NCBI GenBank assembly: GCA_016714045.1
Contig: JADJNY010000011.1
Location: 1 to 64,000, forward strand
Direction: 5' to 3'
From: Planctomycetota bacterium
Lineage (GTDB): Bacteria > Planctomycetota > UBA1135 > GCA-002686595
Length of the DNA: 64,000 nt
Below the pieces are notes generated by a model. The model was not told the DNA's origin. It saw only the letters and a program-made list of their open reading frames with translations, and did not search any database. Made by a program: the position numbers and the translations under genes. This document shows positions 51,493 through 61,175 of the stretch, piece by piece; within the stretch, counting starts at the first letter, position 1; the number at the start of each line of letters is the position of its first letter.

Positions 51493-52575
51493 ATGACCTT
51501 CAGAGCTCGCCTGCTGTCGCTCGCCGTGCTCCTCCTCGCCTCGGCGTGCTGGTCGAGCGGCGTGCGCAGCATCCCGGACACGCAGTCGCGCTACGACCAC
51601 CTGCCCGCGCCCGTCGGGCGCGCGCTCCGCGACGCCCGCGCGGACTTCGACGCGGGCCGGTTCGAGGAGGCGCGCATCGCGCTCCAACTGCTCGCCGAGG
51701 AGCGTCCGGACAGCATCGTGCTCGGCGCCTGGCTGCAGGAGGCGGAGATCGCGCTCGCGACGACGAGCGTCGCGAGCACGCCGACGCCCGGCGCGCCCGA
51801 CGAGCTCGCGCGCCGCTACGCTCGCGCCGCGGAGGAGTCGCCGACCGTGGCGCGGCTCGTCCTCGCGGCGCGGGTCGCCGCCGACGACGACGCCGCGCGC
51901 GCGCTTCTGGACCGCGCGGCGGAGCTCGATCCGCGCTGCGCGTGGGTGCCGTATGCGCGCGCGTTCCTCGCCGCGAAGAAGGCGAACTGGGAGGAGGTGC
52001 GCCGCGCGCTCGCGAAGGCCGAGGAGTTCGATCCCGGACACCTCCCGACGCGCTGGTTCGAGTCCTGGATGCTCGCGCGCGGCGGCCGGGTCCGCGAGGC
52101 GATCCAGTCGTTCGAGACGTGGACCGCGAAGGCCGAAGGCGACCCGCGCGTCGACGGCCGGCTCCTGCTCGGCGCGCGCCTCGATCTCGCGTTGCTCTAC
52201 GTGCTCGACGAGAACCCGCGGCGCGCCGAAGCGCTGCTCGCGGAGCTCGGCGGCGCCACGGACGGGGCCGCACGCGAGCACCTCATCCGCTCCGCCGTCG
52301 CGCAGGCCGACGGCGATCCGCGCGCGGCGCTCGCGGAGGCCGAGCGCGCGTCGCAGCTCGCGCCGGGCGACGTCCTCCCGGTCGTGCAGCAGGCGCTGTT
52401 GAACGAGCTCTGGCTCGGCGACGAGGCGGCGGCCGAGGTCGCGTGGACGAAGGTGCTCGCGCTCTCGCGCAGCGCGCCCGACCTGTCGTCGATGCTCGAG
52501 CGCGTGCGCGCGCGCGTGCGGCTCGAACGTCATCAGCGCGCACGCGCGACCCCTCCGCCGGAGTCGAAACCGTGA
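51493..52575 (+). CDS. TPR-containing putative lipoprotein
   Basis: 360 residues. The signal MTFRARLLSLAVLLLASAC ends in the lipobox LASAC. The mature chain has tandem TPR-like helices (DARADFDAGRFEEARIALQL, DEDNPRRAE-type and AEEFDPGHLPTRWFESWML). The start at ATG 51493 has GGAGG about 14 bases upstream. The frame extends further upstream without a better signal. Unknown role, probably in envelope assembly. Confidence 0.75.
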   Translation: MTFRARLLSLAVLLLASACWSSGVRSIPDTQSRYDHLPAPVGRALRDARADFDAGRFEEARIALQLLAEERPDSIVLGAWLQEAEIALATTSVASTPTPGAPDELARRYARAAEESPTVARLVLAARVAADDDAARALLDRAAELDPRCAWVPYARAFLAAKKANWEEVRRALAKAEEFDPGHLPTRWFESWMLARGGRVREAIQSFETWTAKAEGDPRVDGRLLLGARLDLALLYVLDENPRRAEALLAELGGATDGAAREHLIRSAVAQADGDPRAALAEAERASQLAPGDVLPVVQQALLNELWLGDEAAAEVAWTKVLALSRSAPDLSSMLERVRARVRLERHQRARATPPPESKP

Positions 52576-52606
52576 CCCGCGTCCCCTGCGGAGCGAGGAT
52601 CCCGCG

Positions 52607-53062
52607 ATGAGGGCGGTGCTGCAGCGCGTCACGCGCGCCGAAGTGCGCTCCGAGGGCGAGCTCCTCGGTCGCGTCGGTCCGGGCATGCTCGTGCTCCTCG
52701 GCGTCCTGCGCGGCGATCGCGCGGAGGAAGCGCGCGCCCTCGCGGACAAGGTGGCGCTCTTCCGCTTCTTCCGCGACGCGGAGGACAAGATGAACCGCTC
52801 GGCGCTCGATTGCGGCGCCGAGGTGCTCGTCGTGAGCCAGTTCACCCTCGCGGCCGACGGACGGAAGGGCCGGCGTCCGTCGTTCGACCGCGCCGCGCCG
52901 CCGGCGGAGGCGGAGCCGCTCTACGAGCTCTTCGTCCTCGAGCTCCGCGCCCGTGGCCTGCGCGTCGAGACGGGGCGGTTTGGCGCGCGGATGGAGGTCG
53001 AGCTCGTCAACGACGGACCGGTCACGTTCGTGCTCGACGAGGAGCCTCCGACCCCGGTCTGA
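52607..53062 (+). CDS. dtd: D-aminoacyl-tRNA deacylase
   Basis: Hydrolyses D-amino acids and glycine mischarged on tRNA. MRAVLQRVTRAEV opens the protein. VVSQFTLAADGRKGRRPSFD contains the SQF/TL active motif, and LVNDGPVTFVLD contains the NxGPVT cross-subunit motif that rejects L-amino acids. 151 residues, the normal length. Confidence 0.95.
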   Translation: MRAVLQRVTRAEVRSEGELLGRVGPGMLVLLGVLRGDRAEEARALADKVALFRFFRDAEDKMNRSALDCGAEVLVVSQFTLAADGRKGRRPSFDRAAPPAEAEPLYELFVLELRARGLRVETGRFGARMEVELVNDGPVTFVLDEEPPTPV

Positions 53063-53271
53063 GGCGGTCCGTCGACGCGCCCGGCGACCGCGAGGTGTCT
53101 GGAGTCCGGACGGTCTCGCCCGGCGGCCGGAGCGCCCGACGTCGCCCGACCCCGCGCTGGCGGCGCGCCAGGGGGCGTCGGGCCGCCGCTTGGATCCGCG
53201 GTCACCGAGGGGGCGCCGTCGGGCTTCCGAGAGCTGGACATGGCCCGCGGTCGGCGCTCACAAGTTCTTGC

Positions 53272-53300
53272 TTGACGGCCAGATAATGCGCCTCAATACT
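53272..53300 (+). promoter_or_regulatory. Probable promoter of the HU/IHF gene
   Basis: TTGACG (53272-53277), a 17-base spacer and AATACT (53295-53300). It lies 56 bases before the ATG in an otherwise unannotated 293-base gap. Confidence 0.5.
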
Positions 53301-53355
53301 CTCGCCCCGCGCCGCCGGGGCCTGCTTCCACCGTCGGGCGCATTGGATCCTCGCC

Positions 53356-53769
53356 ATGGCCGAGCCCCTGACCATCACCAAGAAGGAACTCGTCAACCGC
53401 ATCGCCGACACGACCGGGCAGACCAAGGTGGTGGTCAAGGACATCCTGCAGAGGTTCCTCGACGAGATCATCGACGAGCTGTCCCACGGCAACCGCTTGG
53501 AGTTCCGCGAGTTCGGCGTGTTCGAGGTGCGCGAGCGCGCCGCGCGTCGCGCTCAGAATCCCCGGACGCTCGAGAAGGTCGCGGTGCCGGCGAAGCGCGT
53601 CGTCAAGTTCAAGGTCGGCCGCCTGATGCGCGAACGCGTCTGCGACGAGCCGCCCGAGGAAAAGGTGCCGCCGAAGAAGGCGCCGAAGGCCGCCGAGCCG
53701 CGCAAGGGCCTCGGCCTGCCGCCGCCGCCGACCCCGCCGACGCCGCCGCCGTCGAACTCGCCGTTCTGA
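53356..53769 (+). CDS. HU/IHF-family DNA-binding protein with a Pro/Lys-rich tail
   Basis: Nucleoid protein that bends DNA. The HU fold is complete over residues 1-95 (TITKKELVNRIADTTGQTKV, LSHGNRLEFREFGVFEVR, ARRAQNPRTLEKVAVPAK, VVKFKVGRLMRERV). It has an extra C-terminal tail of about 40 residues rich in Pro, Lys and Ala (EKVPPKKAPKAAEPRKG, PPPPTPPTPPP). 137 residues in total. Confidence 0.93.
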   Translation: MAEPLTITKKELVNRIADTTGQTKVVVKDILQRFLDEIIDELSHGNRLEFREFGVFEVRERAARRAQNPRTLEKVAVPAKRVVKFKVGRLMRERVCDEPPEEKVPPKKAPKAAEPRKGLGLPPPPTPPTPPPSNSPF

Positions 53770-53881
53770 GCCGTTGGCCGCCCGGGCGCCGACCCGGTCG
53801 CGCGCCCGAGCGGTCGGTTTGTCGGGGCCTACTCGCTTCGTCGCGCCGGGCCTGCGCGCAGCGATGGGCCGGGCCGGTGTC

Positions 53882-55083
53882 TCAGCGTTTCGCCGCGACG
53901 GGCGTGCGCGTCGCGAGCGCCTTCGCGAGCGCCTGCTGGCAGTCCGCGATCAGGTCGTCGACGTGCTCGACGCCGACCGAGAGGCGCACGAGGCCGTCCG
54001 CGAGGCCCTGCGCGCGGCGGACGTCGGCCGGGATGCTCGCGTGCGTCATGCTCGGCGGAACCTCGACGAGCGACTCGACGCCGCCGAGCGACTCGGCGAG
54101 CGTGAAGATCGAGGTCGAGGACGCGAACGTGTTCGCCGCGGCGACGTCGCCCGCGAGCTCGAACGCGACCATCCCGCCGAAGCCCGCCATCTGCTTCTTC
54201 GCGAGCGCGTGCTGCGGGTGCGACTCGAGGCCGGGGTAGATCACGCGCGCGACGCCCGGCTGCTTCTCGAGCCAGCGCGCGAGCGCCGTGGCGTTCTCGC
54301 AGTGGCGCTGCATGCGCAGCGCGAGCGTCTTCGTGCCGCGCAGGACGAGGAAGCAGTCCATCGGACCAGGCGTCCCGCCGACGGCGTTCTGGAAGAACGC
54401 GAGCTCGTCGCGCAGCGCCTTGTCGTTGCCGATCAGCGCGCCGCACACGACGTCGCTGTGTCCGCCGAGGTACTTCGTGCACGAATGGAGCACGACGTCC
54501 GCGCCGAGTTCGAGCGGGCGCTGCAGGTACGGCGTCGCGAACGTGTTGTCGACGATCACGAGCTTCTTCTTCGCGTGCGCGACCTTTGTCACGGCCGCGA
54601 TGTCGCTGACGCGCAGCAGCGGGTTCGTCGGCGTCTCGAGGTAGACGTACTTCGTCTGCTCCTCGATCGCGCGCTCCACCGCGGGGACGTCGGTCGTGTC
54701 GACGAAGGTGAAGCGGATCCCGTAGCGCTCGAACACGCGCTTGAAGATGCGGTACGTGCCGCCATACAGGTCGTTCCCCGCGACGACGTGGTCGCCGGGG
54801 ACGAGGCGGTCGAGCAGCGCGTTCGTGGCGGCGAGGCCGGAGCTGAAGCCGAGGCCCCACTGGCCGCTCTCGAGCGACGCGAGGTTCTCCTCGAGCGCCG
54901 TGCGCGTCGGGTTCGTCGTGCGCGAGTACTCGTAGCCTGGCGCGGCTTCGCGGGCGCGTCCTGCTTGTAGGTGCTCGTGAAGTAGACCGGCGTCATGATC
55001 GCGCCGTTCTCCGGGTTCGCCTCTTGGCCGGCGTGGATGGCGCGCGTCTCGAAACGTCCGTGGTTGTTGCGCGGCGTGGTCAT
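53882..55083 (-). pseudogene. Cys/Met metabolism PLP enzyme (cystathionine gamma-synthase/lyase family), split by a one-base deletion
   Basis: Starts MTTPRNNHGRFETRAIHAGQ at 55083. After KQDAPAKPRQ the run GGG reads GG (CC at 54936-54937 on the plus strand); restoring it gives GYEYSRTTNPTRTALEENLA. The rest is intact: FSSGLAATNALLD, VIVDNTFATPYLQRPLELGA, the PLP lysine in SCTKYLGGHSDVVCGALIG, and LGGVESLVEVPPSMTHAS. Joined length is about 400. Whether it is synthase, beta-lyase or gamma-lyase cannot be decided. A neighbouring divergent gene starts 93 bases away. Confidence 0.85.
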
Positions 55084-55118
55084 GGCGTGCGTCCTGGCGG
55101 TGGGGGGAGCGGGTGCGT

Positions 55119-55148
55119 AACGTACGCGAGCCGGCCCGCGGCTCGCAA
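55119..55148 (-). promoter_or_regulatory. Possible promoter of the PLP enzyme gene
   Basis: Minus-strand TTGCGA (55143-55148) and TACGTT (55119-55124) are 18 bases apart, about 35 bases before the ATG. Confidence 0.4.
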
Positions 55149-55176
55149 CGCTGCGCCCGGTCGGCCGAGCCCCCCG

Positions 55177-56970
55177 ATGCCGCAGCCCGACGAGAACGAT
55201 CGAAGTCCGCGAGCGGCGGACGGAGCGCGTGACGCGGGCGTCGAACTCGCCCGCGATCGGATCCGCGGCTGGCTTTTCGGCGGGATGGCGCTCCTGTTCG
55301 CCGCGGTCTGTGCGATCGCGTGGACGTGGGGGCTCTCGGACGCGCGCGCCTGGGGCTGGGACGAGACGATGCACGCCGAGCTCCCCGCCGCGCGCATGGT
55401 CGTCTCATTGCAGCAGGGCGAGATCGGTACGTGTTTCGACGCATTGCACTCGTGCTCGCAGTATCCGTTCGCATGGCCGGTCGTGCTGGCGCTCGTGCAG
55501 CTCGTCACCGGGGTGTCCGAGCACGCCGGGCGCGTCGCGGGGACGCTTGCGTGGTGCCTGACGCTCGCCGGGCTCTTCCTCGTCGCGTACGAGGTGGTGC
55601 GCGCGGTCGCGCTCCGGACGGGCGAGGCCGTCAACGACCACCAGGTCCCGCTGCTCGCGTTCGTGTTCGCGGCGCTCTGTCCGCTCGCGCTCGCGTTCTC
55701 GGGCACGTTCTTCCTGGAGGTGCCCGCGACGTGCGCGATCGTGTGGGCGCTGCGCGCGTGGCTGGTTCGAGCGCGACACGCGGGCACGCCGCGCGAGCGG
55801 CGCGCGGAGCTCCTGGCCGGCGCCTGGATCGCGCTCGCGTTCTTCACGAAGTTCAACTACGGGCTGATGCTCGCGGCCGCGCTCGGGCTCGACTGGGCGT
55901 TCGAGCTCGTCGGCGCGTGGCGCCGGGGCGCCGCCTTCGCGTTCGCGAAGCGCAGCGCATGGCTCGCGCCGGTGCCGCTCGTGCTGCTTCTGTGGTGGTT
56001 CGTCGTCCCGCTGCCCTTCGGAAGCGAGGTCGCGGCCGAGCACCGCAGCGCGTTCGCGGCGTTCCTGCAGGGCAACCAGGGCTTCTCGCGCTACCCCGAC
56101 CTGCTCCGTCTCGCGTACCTGGGCACCTGGTTCGCCGCGACGCCACGCCTGTTCGTGCTCGAGTTCGCTCTCTTGGTCGTCGCCTTGCACTGGGTGCGCG
56201 TCGCCGCGGTGCGTGTGCTTCTCTTCCTGCTGCTCGCGACCGCGTTGCCGATCGCGCTCCATCCGTTCCACGACGCGCGCTTCCAGGTCGTCGCGGGCCC
56301 GGCGCTGTGGGTGCTCGCCGCGCTCGGGCTGCGCCTGTGGCCGCGGTGGGGGCTGCCGTCGGGACTCGCGCTCGTCCTGCCCTTCGTGCTCGCGCTCGTC
56401 GCGCCGCGCTGGGACCGCGAGGGCCTCGCGCGCTGGGCCGGGTTCCTGCGCGACGACGACCCGAACCGCGAGTTCGTCCGCGCGCGGATCGAGTCCTTCG
56501 CCGCGCTCGGCGGCGATCGGCCGCTGCCGACCGGCGGGCTCGAGCGCGCCGAGCACGAGCGGCTCTCCGCGTTCGTCGCCGGCGAAGTCGGTCCCGAGGA
56601 GCGCGTGGGCTGGATCGGCATGTCGAGCGAATACTCGCCCGCCGCGTTGCACCTGGCACTCCTCGCGCACGGCGGCTCGCCGAAGCGCTTTCTCGCCGAG
56701 TGCGAGCGCACGCTCGACGTCGACTACTTCGGTGACGGCTCGGGCGTCGCCGACGAGGCGTTGAAGGCGTACCTCGCCGGCTTCGACGTCGTGTTCCTCA
56801 CCGACCCGCCCGACTTGAAAGGGCGCAAGTCGCGCGCGGGCTTCGCCGTGTATCGTGAGCGGCTCGCTGGCCTCGGTTGGAACGCGCGCGAGGTCGGGCA
56901 GCTCTCCATCGCGCGTCCGCCGAGCGCGCCGCTCGACGTGACCCTCTACGCATGCCGTCCGAACCGTTGA
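55177..56970 (+). CDS. Polytopic membrane protein, probable GT-C-type glycosyltransferase
   Basis: 597 residues with about ten hydrophobic helices (for example LFGGMALLFAAVCAIAWTWG, WPVVLALVQLVTGVSEH, LLFLLLATALPIALHPF) and a soluble C-terminal third. The first loop contains GWDETMHAELPAARMV, which fits the acidic motif of GT-C enzymes that use lipid-linked sugars (PMT/ArnT type). Start ATG at 55177 was chosen because upstream codons lie in the divergent promoter region. The 3' end overlaps mutS2 by 19 bases. Substrate unknown. Confidence 0.7.
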   Translation: MPQPDENDRSPRAADGARDAGVELARDRIRGWLFGGMALLFAAVCAIAWTWGLSDARAWGWDETMHAELPAARMVVSLQQGEIGTCFDALHSCSQYPFAWPVVLALVQLVTGVSEHAGRVAGTLAWCLTLAGLFLVAYEVVRAVALRTGEAVNDHQVPLLAFVFAALCPLALAFSGTFFLEVPATCAIVWALRAWLVRARHAGTPRERRAELLAGAWIALAFFTKFNYGLMLAAALGLDWAFELVGAWRRGAAFAFAKRSAWLAPVPLVLLLWWFVVPLPFGSEVAAEHRSAFAAFLQGNQGFSRYPDLLRLAYLGTWFAATPRLFVLEFALLVVALHWVRVAAVRVLLFLLLATALPIALHPFHDARFQVVAGPALWVLAALGLRLWPRWGLPSGLALVLPFVLALVAPRWDREGLARWAGFLRDDDPNREFVRARIESFAALGGDRPLPTGGLERAEHERLSAFVAGEVGPEERVGWIGMSSEYSPAALHLALLAHGGSPKRFLAECERTLDVDYFGDGSGVADEALKAYLAGFDVVFLTDPPDLKGRKSRAGFAVYRERLAGLGWNAREVGQLSIARPPSAPLDVTLYACRPNR

Positions 56971-59118
56971 ACCCCGCCGACGCGTCGCGCGCTGGCGATC
57001 CCTCGTCCTCGTCCGCGAGTTCCGCCGCCGCCGCGCGCGCGAAGCGCCTCGAGCTCTTCGCCGCGCGGCCGCTCGACTTCGACGCCGTGCTCGCTGTGCT
57101 CGAAGCGCACGCGTTCAGCTCGCTCGGCCTGCGCGCGGTGCGCGAGGTGGCCCCGCTCGAGTACCAGTCGGCGAAGGCGGCGCTCGCGCGCTCGCGCGAG
57201 GCGCTCCTTTTGACGCGCACGGGCGACGCCGCGTCGTTCGTCGGCGTCACCGACCCGCTGCCCGCGCTGCTCCACGCGCGCAAGGCGGGTCGCGCGCTCG
57301 AGGACGACCAGGTGACGAGCCTGCGCGCGTTCTTCGAGGCCGTCGTGCGCCTCGTCGAGTGGATGAAGAACAGGAAGGCGCACTCACCGGCGCTCGCCGC
57401 GCTCGCGGACGACGTGCCCGACTTCAAGGAGCTCGTCGAGCGCATCGACGCGACCGTCGACGAGCGCGGCCGCGTGCGCGACCACGCGTCGCCGCTCTTG
57501 TGGCGCCTGCGGCAGACGGAGAGCGGAGCTGTCGGCGCAGCTCGACAAGCTCCTGCGCAACTACATCGCGCGCGCGGATGTCAAGGCGGTGCTCAGCGAT
57601 CCCAATCCGATGCGCCGCGGCGGGCGCGCGGTGCTCGCGGTCAAGGCGAAGAGCTCGGGGCGCGTGCGCGGCATCGTGCACGACCGATCGTCGTCCGGCG
57701 AGACGCTCTTCGTCGAGCCGCACGAGGCCGTGCTGCTCGGCAACAAGCACTCGGAGGCCGAGGCGGACGAGCGGCGCGAGGTCGAGCGCATCCTGCTCGA
57801 CCTGACGCGCGTCATCCTCGGCGCCGAGCCGCGCATCGTGCGCGCGGCGGAGCGCGTCACCGAGCTCGAGCTCGCGTTCGTCGGCGCGCGCTGGGCGAAG
57901 GACGCCGACGCGCGGCCCGCGCTCTTGCCCGGCGAGAGCGGCGCGGCGCCGGGGTTGCTCCTGCGCAGCGCGCGGCACCCCTTGCTGATCGAGCAGGTGC
58001 GCGAAAAGAAGCTCGACGCCGTCGTGCCGATCGACCTGCGCCTCTCGGGCGACTTCGACGTGCTCATCATCACGGGGCCGAACACGGGCGGGAAGACGCT
58101 CGCGCTGAAGACGGCGGGGCTGTTCGCGCTGCTCACGCGCGCTGGACTGCCCGTGCCGGGGGCCGAGGGCACGACCGTGCCGCTCTTCGACGGCATCGTC
58201 GCGGACATCGGCGACGAGCAGGAGATCCAGCAGTCGCTCTCGACGTTCAGCTCGCACTTGAAGCGCATCAAGGCGGGGCTCGAGCGCGCGACGGAGAAGA
58301 CGCTCGTCCTGCTCGACGAGCTCGGCAGCGGCACGGATCCCGACGAGGGCGCCGCGCTGTCCGAGGCGATCCTCGAGCAGTTCCTGAAGCGCCGCTCGCC
58401 GACGCTCGTCAGCACGCACATCGGCAAGCTGAAGGAGTTCGCCTTCCGCCACCCGCGCGCGGAGAACGCGTGCGTCGAGTTCGACGCGAAGACGCTGGCG
58501 CCGTGCTACCACCTGATCCTCGGCTCGCCCGGCGAGAGCGGCGCGCTCGTGATCGCGCGGCGCCTCGGCGTGCCCGGCGAGGTCGTCGACCGCGCGCAGC
58601 ACCGGCTCGTGCGGCGCGACGAGGAGGTGAAGAAACTGATGGAGGATATGCGCGGCGCGCGCATGCAGGCGGAGCGCGTGCGCAGCGAGGCGGAGACGCG
58701 CCTGCAGGAGGTCGAAGAGGCGAAGCGCGCGGTGCGGACGACGCAGGAGCAGCTCGCGCAGAAGAGCGAGATGCTCGAGGCCGAGGCGCAGAAGAGCATC
58801 GAGCAGCGCGTGCGCGAGGCGATGAAGCGCGTCAGCGAGGCGAAGACGCTCCTACCGCAGCTCCCCGCGGCGCAGAAACAGGCGATGGAACGGCTCCTGA
58901 ACGAGCTCGAGGGCGAACTCAGCGGCAGCGCTCTCGGCGAACGCCGCGCCGCGTTCCTCGCGAGCCTGAAGAAGGGGAACTTCGTCTACATCCCGCGCTA
59001 CAAGCAGCGCGCGCTCGTGCACAAGCTCGACCACGCGAAGCGCGAGGTGACGGTGAAGCTCGGGTCGATGACGCTGACGGTGGCGTTCGACGAGCTGTCG
59101 ACGGGGGAGGGTGGGTAG
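56952..59118 (+). pseudogene. mutS2: MutS2-family ATPase, split by a one-base insertion, without a C-terminal Smr domain
   Basis: Acts on branched DNA or collided ribosomes in other bacteria. The first frame runs to WRLRQTES near 57524. Removing one G from AGCGGAGCTG gives ELSAQLDKLLRNYIARADV, and the rest continues (MRRGGRAVLAVKAKSSGRVR; HDRSSSGETLFVEP). The ATPase domain has Walker A GPNTGGKTLALKTAG, QSLSTFSSHL, Walker B LVLLDELGSGTDPDEG and STHIGKLKEFA. A long coiled coil and a KOW-like end (FVYIPRYKQRALV) follow. The usual C-terminal Smr nuclease domain is absent: the chain stops at DELSTGEGG after about 722 residues. It could be natural or due to a second frameshift further on, but the next gene starts soon after. 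Confidence 0.88.
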
Positions 59119-59176
59119 GGCGACGAAAGTCGGAGCCGGCGCAGAACCTGCCTGCGCCGCGCGGGTTCCTGGAGCC

Positions 59177-60610
59177 ATGCCGCCGTCCCTTTCGCTCGCG
59201 TTCGTGCTCGGCTTGCTCGGCTCGGACGTGGCCTGGACGGGAGCCATCGTGCATCCGCCCGTCGCGCAGGATCTCGCGCCCACGGAGCCCGAAGCGAAGG
59301 ACGCCGGCCTCGTCCTTCCCGATGGAGCACGCGTGCTCTACGTGCTGAAGGGCGGCGAGCAGGAGCACCTGGGGATCGCGGTGAGCGGCGTCGGTGACCT
59401 CGATGGAGATGGTGCGCGCGACTTCGTGCTCGGCGGCCTCTACGGTGACCACTTCGCATACGGTCCAGGCGGAGTGCGCGCGTACTCGGCACGGACCGGG
59501 AAGCGGCTTTGGGAGGTGCACGGCACGCGAAACGGCGGAAGGCCCTCGAAGGGGGATGCCTTCGGCGCGGCGGTCTGCTCGATGGGTGATGTGAACGGCG
59601 ATGGCGTCGGCGACGTCGCGATCGGCGGATGGCGCTTCGCTTCCGACCGCGGCTTCGTGCGCGTCGTCTCGGGCAAGGACGGTGCGGTGCTCGCCTCGAT
59701 CTACGGTCCGACGAAAGGCGATGAGCCTGTCTTCGTGAGCGGGAGTGATCGGTCCCTGGATGAAGCCAAGGACTCGAGCTCGCGACGGGGCTTCGGTGCC
59801 TTCCTTGCAGCCGCGAGCGACCTCGATGGCGATGGCGTCGCGGACTTCCTGGTCGGCGAGGACCCGCTCTCGTTCGCGGGGCATTACTGGGCGCTTTCCT
59901 CGCGCAGCTCGAAGGTGCTCTCGTACGGTTGGGGAGTTCCGCTCGCGATGACCGCCGATCTCGATGGCGACGGTTGGCGAGACATCGCGGGTGTACGCTC
60001 CGTCGAGCAGAGCGCGAGTCCATTCGCCGGGGAGGTCCTGCGTCCGAGGTTCATGAGCGGAAAGGACGGGAAGCTGCTGCACGATCTTCCCTGGTCGCTG
60101 GATGTCGGACTGCCGCAGCCGGGAGACGTGGACGGCGATGGTCGCCTCGACTTCGTCAGTGTGACGCGAATGGCGCCGCTCGACTCGGAAGGCGAGGAGC
60201 GGACGGAGAAGGCTGACCTCGCGCCGTCGGGTCGAGCGCCGGTCGCGATCGAGAGCGAGCGCGTGACCCGCGTGCACGTGCTCTCGGGGAAGGACGGCGC
60301 CCAACTCGTCTCGATCCCATACGCCCCCGAGCTCGTGATCGGTCTCGCGGATGCCTGCGGTGACCTCGACGGCGACGGGAAGAGCGAGCTCCTCGTGCCG
60401 CTGGGCAAGAAGGGCGAGCCGTCGCGCATCGAGCTGCGCTCGGGCGCGGACGGGAAGCTCCTTTCCACATTCACGACGGCATCGGGGACGCTTGGGCATC
60501 GCCATGCATTGCTCGACGACCTGACCGGCGACGGACGCCCCGAGCTCCTGCTCACGGAGTACGAGGGCGGTGCATGCCGCGGCCGCGCGTGGGTGATCGC
60601 GCTGCGTTGA
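59177..60610 (+). CDS. Exported FG-GAP/VCBS repeat protein
   Basis: 477 residues. An N-terminal signal-like segment (LSLAFVLGLLGSDVAWTG) precedes seven Ca-binding loops (DLDGDGARD, DVNGDGVGD, DLDGDGVAD, DLDGDGWRD, DVDGDGRLD, DLDGDGKSE, DLTGDGRPE), each followed by a hydrophobic strand, as in integrin-like beta-propellers. The SGKDG motif recurs three times. Start at 59177 is the ATG directly before the signal, with a GGAG very close to it. Unknown function. Confidence 0.8.
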   Translation: MPPSLSLAFVLGLLGSDVAWTGAIVHPPVAQDLAPTEPEAKDAGLVLPDGARVLYVLKGGEQEHLGIAVSGVGDLDGDGARDFVLGGLYGDHFAYGPGGVRAYSARTGKRLWEVHGTRNGGRPSKGDAFGAAVCSMGDVNGDGVGDVAIGGWRFASDRGFVRVVSGKDGAVLASIYGPTKGDEPVFVSGSDRSLDEAKDSSSRRGFGAFLAAASDLDGDGVADFLVGEDPLSFAGHYWALSSRSSKVLSYGWGVPLAMTADLDGDGWRDIAGVRSVEQSASPFAGEVLRPRFMSGKDGKLLHDLPWSLDVGLPQPGDVDGDGRLDFVSVTRMAPLDSEGEERTEKADLAPSGRAPVAIESERVTRVHVLSGKDGAQLVSIPYAPELVIGLADACGDLDGDGKSELLVPLGKKGEPSRIELRSGADGKLLSTFTTASGTLGHRHALLDDLTGDGRPELLLTEYEGGACRGRAWVIALR

Positions 60611-60668
60611 CCGCTCGGAGCGAGTCGCGCCTGGAACTCCGTCCCGCCGAGCGGTATTCCTGGCGCGC

Positions 60669-61175
60669 GTGGCCCGCCTCCTGATCGTCGACAACGACGC
60701 GCGCATCGTCGAGCTCTACGCGCTCTACCTCACTCGGCGCGGGCACGACGTGCGCACCGCGGGGTCGTTCCGCGAGGCGCGCGCGGCCCTCGCGGCCCTC
60801 GCAGCCGAGCGCCCCGAGCTCCTGCTCTCCGACCTCGAGCTCGGCGTCGAGAGCGGGCGCGAGGAGCTCCCGCGGCTCTGGAGCGAAGGGCTCCTTCCGC
60901 CGACGCTCGTCGTCTCCGGCTTCGTCGACCTCGAGCTCGAAGCGCTCTTCGCGCGCCTTCCGGCCGTCGTCGGCATCCTGCGCAAGCCGTTCGACTTCGA
61001 GCGGCTCGACACGAGCGTCTCCGTCGCGCTGCGCGAGGCCGAGCGGCGCGGGCCCGACATCGAGGCGGCGCGCGCGCTCGTGCTCGCCGCGCGCGCGAAC
61101 GCTCCGGCGCCTGCCGCCACCCTTGCGGACGACGACGGATGGATCGAGATCCTCCCGCCGGGCGGTGGCGCATGA
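60669..61175 (+). CDS. Stand-alone response-regulator receiver protein
   Basis: 168 residues from GTG at 60669. The CheY fold is clear: LLIVDNDARIVELYALYLTRRG (acidic pair), LLLSDLELG with the phospho-acceptor Asp, LVVSGF, and LRKPFD with the conserved Lys. No DNA-binding or enzymatic output domain follows, only a short Ala-rich tail. The stop overlaps the aroC ATG. The partner kinase is not in the window. Confidence 0.88.
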   Translation: MARLLIVDNDARIVELYALYLTRRGHDVRTAGSFREARAALAALAAERPELLLSDLELGVESGREELPRLWSEGLLPPTLVVSGFVDLELEALFARLPAVVGILRKPFDFERLDTSVSVALREAERRGPDIEAARALVLAARANAPAPAATLADDDGWIEILPPGGGA

